DNA from: Neodontobutis hainanensis
Taxonomy: Eukaryota > Chordata > Actinopteri > Gobiiformes > Odontobutidae
Length of the DNA: 64,000 nucleotides
Direction: 5' to 3'
Assembly (NCBI GenBank): GCA_024349245.1
Contig: JALDNG010000020.1
Coordinates: 1,727,001 to 1,791,000 of the forward strand
Both the position numbers and the translations under genes were made by a program. A model generated the notes under the pieces. It was not told where the DNA came from and did no database searches. It worked only from the letters and a program-made list of their open reading frames with translations. Positions 10,301-19,720 of this stretch are shown here, in pieces. Position 1 is the first letter of the stretch, and every line of letters begins with the position of its first letter.

Positions 10301-13300
10301 AACAATAACGGAGGAACCACCCCAGACACCAGCAACAATAACAGCAACAATAACGGAGGAAACACCCAAGACAACAGCAACAATAACGGAGGAAACACCC
10401 AAGACAACAGCAACAATAACGGAGGAAACACCCAAGACAACAGCAACAATAACAGCAACAATAACGGAGGAAACACCCAAGACAACAGCAACAATAACGG
10501 AGGAAACACCCAAGACAACAGCAACAATAACAGCAACAATAACGGAGGAAACACCCAAGACAACAGCAACAATAACGGCAACAATAACGGTGGAAACACC
10601 CAAGACAACAGCAACAATAACGGAGGAAACACCCAAGACAACAGCAACAATAACGGAGGAAACACCCAAGACAACAGCAACAATAATGGAGGAAACACCC
10701 AAGACAACAGCAACAATAACGGCAACAATAACGGAGGAAACACCCAAGACAACAGCAACAATAACGGAGGAAACACCCAAGACAACAGCAACAATAACGG
10801 CAACAATAACGGAGGAAACACCCAAGACAACAGCAACAATAACGGCAACAATAACGGAGGAAACACCCAAGACAACAGCAACAATAACGGAGGAAACACC
10901 CAAGACAACAGCAACAATAACGGAGGAAACACCCAAGACAACAGCAACAATAACGGCAACAATAACGGAGGAAACACCCAAGACAACAGCAACAATAACG
11001 GCAACAATAACGGAGGAAACACCCAAGACAACAGCAATAATAACGGAGGAAACACCCAAGACAACAGCAACAATAACGGAGGAAAAACCAAAGACAACAG
11101 CAACAATAACGGAGGAAACACCCAAGACAACAGCAACAATAACGGCAACAATAACGGAGGAAACACCCAAGACAACAGCAACAATAATGGAGGAAACACC
11201 CAAGACAACAGCAACAATAACGGAGGAAACACCCAAGACAACAGCAACAATAACGGCAACAATAACGGAGGAAATTCCCAAGACAACAGCAACAATAACG
11301 GAAACAATAACGGAGGAAACACCCAAGACAACAGCAACAATAACGGAGGAAACACCCAAGGCAACAGCAACAATAACAGCAACAATAACGGAGGAAACAC
11401 CCAAGGCAACAGCAACAATAACGGAGGAAACATCCAGGACAACCAAGGAAACAGTGGTGCCCAAGGAAACAACAATAACCAAGGAAACAATGGAAACAAT
11501 GATGCCCAAGGAAACAGTGGTGCCCAAGGAAACAGTGGTAACCAAGGAAACAGTGGTGACCAGGGAAACAATGGTAACCAGGGTAACAACAATAACCAAG
11601 GAAACAGTGGTGACCAGGGAAACAATGGTAACCAGGGAAACAACGGTAACCAAGGAAACAACAATAACCAAGGAAACAGTGGTGCCCAAGGAAACAGTGG
11701 TGACCAGGGAAACAACGGTAACCAAGAAAACAACGGTAACCAAGGAAACAATGGTGCCCAAGGAAACAGTGGAGACCAAGGAAACAACGGTAACCAAGGA
11801 AACAACAATAACCAAGGAAACAGTGGTTCCCAAGGAAACAACGATAACCAGGAAAACAACGGTAACCAAGGAAACAATGATGCCCAAGGAAACAGTGGTG
11901 ACCAGGGAAACAACAGTAACCAAGGAAACAGTGGTGACCAGGGAAACAACTGTAACCAGGGAAACAACAGTAACCAAGGAAACAGTGGTGACCAAGGAAA
12001 CAGTGGAGACCAGGGAAACAACGGTAACCAAGGAAACAGTGGAGACCAAGGAAACAATGGTGACCAAGAAGACAGTGGTAACCAAGGAAACAACGGTAAC
12101 CAAGGAAACAACAATAACCAAGGAAACAGTGGAGACCAAGGAAACAGTGGAGACCAAGGAAATAGTGGTGACCAGGGAAACAACAGTAACCAAGGAAACA
12201 ATGGCAACCAAGGAAACAACGGTAACCAAGGAAACAATGGTGCCCAAGGAAACAACGGTAACCAAGGAAACAATGGTGCCCAAGGAAACAACGGTAACCA
12301 AGGAAACAACAATAACCAAGGAATCAATGGTGACCAAGAAAACAGTGGTGACCAGGAAAACAACAGTAACCAGGGAAACAACAATGGGAACAGTAATGAG
12401 AGCGGTTTACACAAAGGAAACAGCAGTGACAAAGGAAAGGCCAGAGGAATGCACAGGGGCAACAATGAAGACAGTGATGAAGATTATGATGCAGACTGGA
12501 ACAGTGGGGAAGACAGGAGCAAAGACAAAAGAAAGCCTAAGTGCAGAGCAAGCCATGGTCAAGACTGTGAGAAAGACACTCCTACTGACACAGGTTAGTG
12601 ATTGATACATTCTACTGTCATTACATATCTCATTATACATCTATTTCCACATTTCATTTAAAATTTAGCCAGTTTCTTAACATAAAAGAGGGAAACATAC
12701 CTCTTTAACATACCTCTGGCGGCAGTAGCTCAGTGGGTAGAGCGGTCGTCCTTCAACCTGAAGGTAGGTGGTTCGATTCCCGCTCTCCCCACAGTTCATA
12801 CTGTCGTTGTGTCCTTGGGCAAGACACTTAACCCACCTTGCCTCCAGTGGCTGTAACACTGGTAATTACTGTAGAACAATGTAAGTCGCTTTGGATAAAA
12901 GCGTCAGCCAAATAAATAAATGTAAATGTTTAAAAATCTAAGTGCACTAAGTTCCACAGATACTCCATAAAGTTTTGTTGTTGAGTTTGCAGGAGTATTT
13001 GTTTCTTTTAGTGGGTGTACATGCTGAAAAGTTACATAATGTTGCATTTATATGGCAAAAGAAGAAAAAAAAAAATCACTAAATAAATTCAGATTAAAAC
13101 TAAAATTTGTGAAATTGCCTCCACAAGATAATGTCACATGACGGTCCACTCTATTACGTGTTCATGCGCTTCAAAATCCACATTCTCTGATGCAGGCTGC
13201 TGGACTGAATGGTTTGACAGAGATGACCCCACTGCCACAGGAGACTGGGAGACTCTTAATGATCTTTACAATGAAAACCCTGGGAAGATTTGCACCACGC

Positions 13301-14294
13301 CTCTTTGGATTGAGGCCGAGACTATATCTGGGCTCAGTGTAGCTTCAACAGACAACGTGATCACATCGTAAGTGTATTTCACAAGTTAATTCAAAAAACT
13401 CCAATCACTACTGCATTCATAAAATGCCAGAATAAAAAGAGCACCAATAAATAAAAAGTCTTTGAAAAGGTCAAACAACCTACTACCATGTCATCATCAT
13501 TTCATTGTTTAACTTCTTCCAACCCAATTTGTGTCTTTCAACAGATACAACACAATTACTGGCTTTGTTTGTAAAAATGAAGACCAAAAAGGCTGCAACT
13601 GTCATGATTATAAAGTTCGGTTCATGTGCCCAGAGACGTTCTGCAATGAGAAAGGTATGTCTGTTTTACATGATTAAAACTTGTTGTTCAGTATAGTGTT
13701 TGTTCACTAAACTGTATCTGCTGCTAGTGTGCTGGACCAAGTGGTTTGACCGGGATGACCCCAGCGGCATTGGAGACTGGGAACTCCTCAGTAACCTACG
13801 AGAAGAGAATCCAGGAGAAATCTGTGAAAGTCCTCTTTACATTGACGCTCAGACTGAGAATACTAACACTCCTGCCGCCCATACTGGACAGTCATTCCTT
13901 GTGTAAGTCTTTATTTCTAATTTGTAAAATAAATATGCTATGTTCTGTTTATTTGCAATGTAATACAGTATGTAATTACAAGCCATTCAAAACTATTTTT
14001 TCAACATCAACACACTGGAAAACTTAGATAAATACAGATATGTCACATTTTAATCAATGCTATATCTAAAAAAATGAATCAAACACAAACAATTTAAAAA
14101 AAGACTTGGAATTTACAATTTATGAGAATCTTCATATAAGCTTTTCACAATTAGCGTAAAAGAGTTAAGACTGTCTGTCTGTTTACCATTTCAGCTTCAG
14201 TCCAACTCAAGGATTTGTCTGCCGCAATCGTGACCAGAACGGACGCCGCTGCCTCGACTACAAGGTTCGCTTTGGCTGCCCATGTGGCTCTTAA
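7358..14294 (+). CDS. Secreted-type repeat protein with two WxxW domains (copy B)
   Basis: Not a gene I can name. Proposed exons: 7358-7486 (coding status uncertain), 8397-8430, 9714-12593, 13196-13367, 13545-13654, 13728-13902 and 14195-14294; all borders are GT/AG and phases join correctly. Exon 2 encodes a hydrophobic core (IIIYLIAVLLMG) suited to a signal peptide. The 2,880-base exon gives about 960 residues of Asn/Gly/Gln-rich repeats with only one Cys inside the repeats, then a charged linker rich in Asp, Glu, Lys and Arg. Two Cys-rich WxxW domains follow (CWTEWFDRDD and CWTKWFDRDD, each ending near a YKVRF.C motif), the type found in cartilage intermediate layer protein and gel-forming mucins. 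About 1,156 residues lie downstream of exon 1. The start is unsure: the frame from ATG 7358 is open into exon 2, but the matching region in copies A and C looks like promoter or untranslated exon. An extracellular matrix or mucus role is inference from the domains only. Confidence 0.7.
8431..9713 (+). other. Intron between signal exon and repeat exon of copy B
   Basis: Bounded by GTAAGT after the signal-type exon and by a CAG acceptor before the repeat exon. It contains a short AAT run near 8775 and an AAAT run near 9540, and otherwise nothing that I can identify. Confidence 0.55.
9747..11440 (+). repeat. Coding tandem repeat, 33/48-base units
   Basis: The basic unit is 33 bases coding NNNGGNTQDNS. 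A 15-base insert coding NNNGN or NNNSN appears in many units and makes them 48 bases. There are roughly 40-50 units. The first 600 bases use variants such as GGTTPDTS and GGTTQGNG; from about 10340 to 11350 the units become nearly uniform. Every unit length is a multiple of three, so the frame is never lost. The plus strand has few T residues. Confidence 0.95.
11440..12395 (+). repeat. Coding tandem repeat, 18-base units
   Basis: From about 11440 the exon switches to an 18-base unit coding QGNNGN, QGNSGD, QGNNGA and QGNNNN variants, roughly fifty times. Units are less uniform than in the first block. A TGT codon at 11951-11953 gives the only cysteine. The array ends at about 12395, where unique coding text begins (SGLHKGNSSDKGKA). 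Confidence 0.95.
12718..12930 (+). mobile_element. tRNA-derived SINE
   Basis: A well-preserved copy lying in the intron after the repeat exon. It has head ggcggcagtagctcagtggg, B box ggtggttcgattcccgctct, middle ttgggcaagacacttaaccc and tail cgctttggataaaagcgtca, followed by AAATAAATAAATG. It is nearly identical to the copy at 27362. Confidence 0.9.
13196..13654 (+). other. WxxW domain 1 of copy B (two exons)
   Basis: Exon 13196-13367 codes GCWTEWFDRDDPTATGDWET and onward to a Leu/Ser-rich end. Exon 13545-13654 codes YNTITGFVCKNEDQKG, then CNCHDYKVRFMCPETFC. The exons join in phase 2, inside the domain. The domain is cysteine-rich and extracellular in known families (CILP, MUC2/MUC5). Confidence 0.85.
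13728..14294 (+). other. WxxW domain 2 of copy B and stop
   Basis: Exon 13728-13902 codes CWTKWFDRDDPSGIGDWELL, then a run to GQSFLV. Exon 14195-14294 codes FSPTQGFVCRNRDQNGRRC, LDYKVRFGCPCGS and the TAA stop at 14292-14294. The exon pair has the same internal phase as domain 1, which points to duplication of an exon pair. This pair is the best preserved part among the three gene copies. Confidence 0.85.
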
Positions 14295-14610
14295 GTTGTC
14301 TAGACAGACATCGAACATAAAACGAGGATGCTGACCTAAAATAATTTCACTTTTTTCAAATTTTCATTCTTTTTCATTTTTGTTTATATTATATGCATTT
14401 GTGGGGCTGTTTGTGGTTTGACACTAAAAGTGGTTATAATTAGTTATTAGTGAATATAACTTATAAGTGGAGTTCAGTTTTTTCAAAGTTCACTAAAGTT
14501 AAAAGCATTTAACATCAATTATTAACATAAATTTAATGCTGCAAGTTTATTTCTTGTGTAAACATTTTAAATCTAGAAATCTGTGTATTTTTATTTCTCA
14601 TTCTGATCTG

Positions 14611-14616
14611 AATAAA
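14611..14616 (+). terminator. Poly(A) signal of copy B
   Basis: AATAAA about 320 bases after the stop, in a stretch (ctgatctgaataaatctata) that is conserved in pseudogene copy A at 3231-3246. Confidence 0.7.
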
Positions 14617-14781
14617 TCTATATTATGCAAATGTCATCTGTGTCTGTGCATCTTGAGTAAAAATATTTTGGTAAATTGCATGGTTTAGCCCATGTTTCAT
14701 TTGCTCCATTCTCCTTCCATCCTATAAAAAAATAGAAAATCAAAGTAATATGAAGCTTCAAAGCTTATTATATTACTTATT

Positions 14782-14882
14782 CCCTCTTGTATTAATCTCA
14801 CCAAACACTCACCCTCTTGTATTAATCTCCCCAAACACTCACCCTCTTGTATTAATCTCCCCAAACACTCACCCTCTTGTAT
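14782..14882. repeat. 30-bp minisatellite
   Basis: Three full units and part of a fourth, each beginning ccctcttgtattaatctc and nearly identical (one C/A difference). There are no spacers, so it is a plain tandem repeat. Confidence 0.9.
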
Positions 14883-14917
14883 ATACATATTAAGGTTTAT
14901 TATCCATGCTTATGCAT

Positions 14918-16086
14918 TAGGGATGCTCATATTGACAGTTTAACCGTTAACCGAAAGTAAAAATTTTGTCCAATTAATACTATCAGTTAAACGGTTTAAA
15001 ACTTTTGTTTTAAGGTTCTTTTATTTTGTTTGCTGCATGTTTCTAAAATAAAATAGCCTTCTATATAGCTTATATTTATTAACTCACGGAGCGTGTCGGC
15101 ACGCGCAACCACAACCGTGATCTCCTCTGTCCTGGACCCACGCCATAAAACATCTCCCTTTTTTTGCACAAACGGAGAAAGAAGCCGCAAAAGCGAAACT
15201 TATTGAAATGTGTGCTGCTTTGGTAATGGCCAATGCGGAAGGAGATGAGAAAGCGGTGTCTGCTACCCAAGCTAGAGATGAAGACCGCAGCCAAAGCAAC
15301 GCCATGATTATGCTCCTGGGAGGTGACTACAGCACCCCTCATCAAGCCACTGACTATCCAGAAGCAGAGGTTGACATCTACATGAGAGACGATCCTCCTT
15401 CTCTGGATATTAATCCTCTTGACTGGTGGAAAGCAAATGAAAGGCGCTTCCTGAAGCTGGCCACTCTATCGAGACGTTACCTGTGTATTCCCAGTAGGCC
15501 CTACATCTGTCCCATCGGAGAGGGTCTTTTCTAACTGTAAACAGGCTGCGCTCCAGACTGACCCCACATCACGTTGATAGGTTGCTTTTTTAAATAAAAA
15601 TTAGACAAGGTGTTGAGGTAGGGCTGCTATTTTTATTTAACGAAAAATCTTAGTCTATCGAAAAAAATTGTGGGTTTTTGAAAGCTTCGTTCAAACGGAT
15701 TCAGTGTTTTCTTTTTGTCATCCTAATTTGTTAATTATTTAAGTTTAAAAAATATATTTAGTGTAGGCTTATTTTGTTTTTTATTTGTATTATTTTATTC
15801 TAATTTTCTCTCACTGTCAGAAATGCTGTAGGTGCGTGGAAATTTAAACTGAATCCAGAGTCTGTTGTTGATCTGTTCTGTATTCTGCTGTTTGCACTTT
15901 GCACGTTAAAATAAACCCTTTGATAAAAAAAAATAGTTTGTATTTTTTTAAAGGGTCACGGATACGCGTCAATTTTATTTGTATTTAATGCCAATTCAAT
16001 ATTATAATCTTATCAGTTAACAGTTAATAATTGATTAAGGAGCGGCGGTTGTCAGTTGGGAAAATTAATCGAAATGAGCATCCCTA
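14918..16086 (+). mobile_element. Internally deleted hAT transposon with transposase remnant
   Basis: The ends are perfect 13-bp inverted repeats: TAGGGATGCTCAT at 14918-14930 and ATGAGCATCCCTA at 16074-16086. The octamer TTATGCAT lies directly outside both (14910-14917 and 16087-16094), a hAT-type 8-bp target duplication. The interior at about 15208-15560 encodes part of a transposase, including the hAT C-terminal dimerisation region (NPLDWWKANERRFLKLATLS, then RRYLCIP). A frame break follows (PSRPYICPIGEGLF, stop, then NCKQAALQTDPTS-like text in another frame). It is a dead copy that lacks most of the coding part. Confidence 0.92.
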
Positions 16087-16615
16087 TTATGCATATATGT
16101 GCCAGCTACACAAGAGGAAGGAAAGTTGGTTTAATGCTGCTTTAATCAAAACAACACTATTTTACTTATGAGGTCCTTTATTTTGGAACAGCATAAGCAG
16201 TAAAAAACAACAACAGCATAGGAATTTTACAACTGACATCACTTGTCCTGGTTAGTCTTAATTTGATATTCTAAGTCCTCAAGAACAAACCCTGAAAACA
16301 TTGTTAGATTAGTATGAAATAGTTTATTCATTAGGAGTTAAGAATAGAACTTAAGCAGCTGTTGCTTTTTTATGAAATGCACCAATAATCATTTTTTTCT
16401 GTGTTGGAAAAGGGCACTTTGGGTTAAAAAAAAATTTCAAAATATAATGACAAGTAAAAGTGATTTTTAGATAATTTGGGATAAACACATAAGAATCTTT
16501 TCTACTTAAGACTACTGTTTTAGAACTACCCTCATCTCAGAACTTCAATTGTACCGATTTTCATAAGCTGTAATAATGGTGCCTCACAGCAACAAGGTCC
16601 AGAGTTTAACTCCTG

Positions 16616-17560
16616 GGCCAGACCCCCGGCTTTCTGTGTGGGTTAGTCACATCACAACGGTCTATTGAAATGTTAAAAATGTACAATAAACATCAGTGAA
16701 ATCTGGTGCTTTGCTAGTAATTTGTGATCCTTTGCCAACAAACTTGAACAGTTTACCACCAAATGTAACTTAATTAACATACAGTATATGCCTCAGTGTT
16801 GGCTCAGACACAGTAGTGAGATGCAAAGAGTAATAAAGACAATATTGACACAACTTTCAAACTTACACAAGGCAAGCACAGTATTACTCCAGCAATCATA
16901 TGACAAACTAAGTCATCAAGTACTAGTCCTGAATCCTAGCAGGATGCACCAGCCTCACCACCAAGGCAGACCACAACAACTTAGAAGGTAGAAGGTAGAA
17001 ACTGACTGAAAGAATCAATAAAGAAATTAGGTCAGAATTCACAAAACAAGTCACAAACTAAACTTTGTTGTTCACAATCTCATTATAAGAAGTGCGTCTC
17101 TTGGTGTAAATAAGTCAAGAGTTCTGGTAATAATACTAGAATTATATATTTTAACAATAAGACAAAAAAGGCCCCAGGCTTAAACTAACCTTCACTAATT
17201 CAGGCCTCCTTTTACTGTTAAAAGGCAAATATAGCAAACCAAACTCACTGAGGTGATGGAGAAGTAAACAGCTGCTTCATATTTTCAGTTGCAAATGCTT
17301 TAAGAAGGTTATAATAATCATCCTGATAATTAGACGCCTTAGATCTTTTATATGACTTGTTTTTGTGTTCTAACTACCTTCCTGACACCAATTACAATGA
17401 CTGTCCTAAATATTTAACTGGTGATTACACTTTAGGTGTGGTGTTACTTAACTGTTACTTAATAATTACTTGCGTATAAAAAAGTATTTTAGACAGATTT
17501 CCCTGAAACACCAAAACAAATTAGAACAGATTTTTTTTTTTTTTTTTTTACATTATTTCT
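16616..17560 (+). repeat. Duplicated unit upstream of copy C, first copy
   Basis: About 0.95 kb that is repeated in 17643-19720. It starts at ccagacccccggctttctgt, runs through a TATA-like stretch (TATAAAAAAG, 17475-17484) and the start of exon 1, and ends at a T-tract near 17530-17550. It carries the upstream region of a WxxW gene copy without its coding exons. Positions about 16575-16640 also include text of a common fish repeat (gcctcacagcaacaaggtcc). Confidence 0.85.
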
Positions 17561-17642
17561 AAATTCTATACAATTTTTAATTGCATTTTCACAGTTTAAC
17601 ATTTGCATATGTTGCTGTTATAAAACACTTTTAATTAAGTGT

Positions 17643-19720
17643 GCCAGACCCCCCGGCTTTCTGTGTGGGTTAGTCACATCACAACGGTCTATTGAAATGT
17701 TAAAAATGTACAATAAACATCAGTGAAATCTGGTGCTTTGCTAGTAATTTGTGATCCTTCACCAACAAACTCGAACAGTAACTTAATTAACATACAGTAT
17801 ATGCCTCAGTGTTGGCTTAATGGTGTTTTAGACACTTCATAAGAATCACTTTAATGACTGGAGTTAATGATCAAGAAATGAGGTCAAGTGGATAATTAAT
17901 GGTACAACCTAATAATTTAAATAATTGGAACACAATGATTAAACAGTTACATAATTGGAGTGTAGTGATCAAATTATCTACTTTTATTAAATATACCCAA
18001 TTGTCTAATGACTCATTCACTGTCAAATTGTCAGCCTTTTCTTTCCTGCATTTCTTTCTTACAAGAACATAATGTCTTCATCTAATTATTATCTAATCAT
18101 TAACGTATATGTCTGCGCATCCCACCCTCTAAAAAAGAAACAGCAAAATTGTTTGTCAGTATTTATTTTGATTTTTTAATAAAACATGCAACCACTTTGT
18201 AATAATCATTAAATCCTAAAATTGGCCACAGTCTTCATTTCTTATTTCCTGTCCAAATTGTCTAACCTAATTGTTACTGTGGGTTCTCACTGGATACTCC
18301 GGCTCATTAACACTTTTAATAAATATGAGTGGCAAGTCTCGTCCTGTTTTTTCGCTGTTGCCTGTTTGGTTTATGAGGCGATGTACAACAGGACGCCTAA
18401 TTATTTAAAAGTAATACAGCATAAAGGCTGAAAACGTTGCTTATTCAGAACAGAAGGGTTTCAGGGCAGGCTGCATCAGAGAGGGGCTGGGGGGTGCACA
18501 CACCATTAACCTCTCTTAATATGTAGTAGAGCAGCTCAGGGGTACATTATTTAATATTATTTATATTAGCAAGGAGGGACAAAAGTCAAAATAAAGAGCA
18601 TGGAGAGGAAATTACTCGGAAAGAGTTGTTGTGCTGAAGATGTGTGTAATAAATGTGTGTAATAAATGTGTGTAATAAATGTGTGTATAGAACTAGGCAT
18701 CTTTGGTTGCATGGTTAGAATACATCATCAGTAAATAGGACATGTCATTGAAGTCAATAAAAAGCCATTCATTATGGTGTGTTCATTATTTTGTGAAGTG
18801 TGCATCAAAAGTTAGTTAGGTCAGCACATTTGACATTAAACAGAGGACATCTTGATACAATAATCTGACCCTATAAAGTTCAGGATTTTTGTCAAAGTAA
18901 CACACAGAAACAGTAGTGAGATGCAAAGAGAAATAAAGACAATATTGACACAACTTTCAAACTTACACAAGGCAAGCACAGTATTACTCCAACAATCATA
19001 TGACAAGCTCATAATAGTACGTTGACAGCTCGGCTTAAACTAAATGTGTTCTGGTTGTTTAAGGTGGCGTTAATAAAAAATGTAAAAATGCCAGGATCTT
19101 TCCAAGTCGTCAAGTACTAGCCCTGAATCCTAGCAGGATGCACCAGCCTCACCACCAAGGCAGACTACAACAACTTGATGATAAATGATAAAAGATAGAA
19201 ACTGACTGAAAGAATCAATAAAGAAATTAGGTCAGATTTCACAAAACAAGTCACAAACTAAACTTTGTTGTTCACAATCTCATTATAAGAAGTGCGTCTC
19301 TTGGTGTAAATAAGTCAAGAGTTCTTATAATAATACCAGAATTATATATTTTAACATTAAGACTAAAACGGCCCCAGGCTTAAACTAACCTTCACTAATT
19401 CAGGCCTCCTTTTATTGTTAAAAGGCAAATATAGCAAACCAAACTCACTGAGGTGATGGGGAAGTAAACAGCTGCTTCATGTTTTCAGTTGCAAATGCTT
19501 TAAGAAGGTTATAATAATCATCCTGATAATTAGACGCCTTAGATCTTTTATATGACTTGTTTTTGTGTTCTAACTACCTTCCTGACACCAATTACAATGA
19601 CTGTCCTAAATATTTAACTGGTGATTACACTTTAGGTGTGGTGTTACTTAACTGTTACTTAATAATTACTTGCGTATAAAAAAGTATTTTAGACAGATTT
19701 TCCTGAAACAAAACAGATTA
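17643..19720 (+). repeat. Duplicated unit upstream of copy C, second copy
   Basis: Text from 17643 to 17818 matches 16616-16805, and text from about 18903 to 19720 matches about 16808-17520. The match is interrupted by about 1.08 kb (17819-18902) and by a smaller insert near 19010-19100. The TATA-like run is at 19675-19684. This second copy leads into the remaining exons of copy C. Confidence 0.85.
17819..18902. other. Sequence interrupting the second duplicated unit
   Basis: About 1.08 kb present in the second unit and absent from the first. I see no inverted repeats or clear target duplication at its borders, so it may be an insertion in one copy or a deletion from the other. It includes a 13-bp tandem repeat (aataaatgtgtgt) at about 18640-18688. 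No gene is recognised in it. Confidence 0.55.

Noticed and set aside
9635..12465. Antisense open frames of 900 and 922 codons over the repeat exon
   Set aside because: They are by-products of stop-free repeat units. They have no splice context or domains and read as Leu/Val-rich or Pro/Leu/Trp-rich polymers.
10590..12605. Second sense frame of 671 codons (Thr/Glu/Lys-rich)
   Set aside because: Shadow of the true frame. It does not join the upstream signal-type exon or the WxxW exons in phase.
12718..12792. tRNA gene (tRNA-like head with A and B boxes)
   Set aside because: The sequence continues directly into the body and tail of a SINE repeated seven times in the window, so it is a SINE head. 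The same applies to 3882, 4898, 27362, 41746 and 44205.
14782..14882. CRISPR-like regular repeat
   Set aside because: The units are directly adjacent without spacers and the genome is vertebrate. It is a minisatellite.
18222..18431. 69-codon frame within the 1.08-kb insert
   Set aside because: No recognisable domain and no splice or promoter context. It lies in a stretch that differs between two duplicated units.
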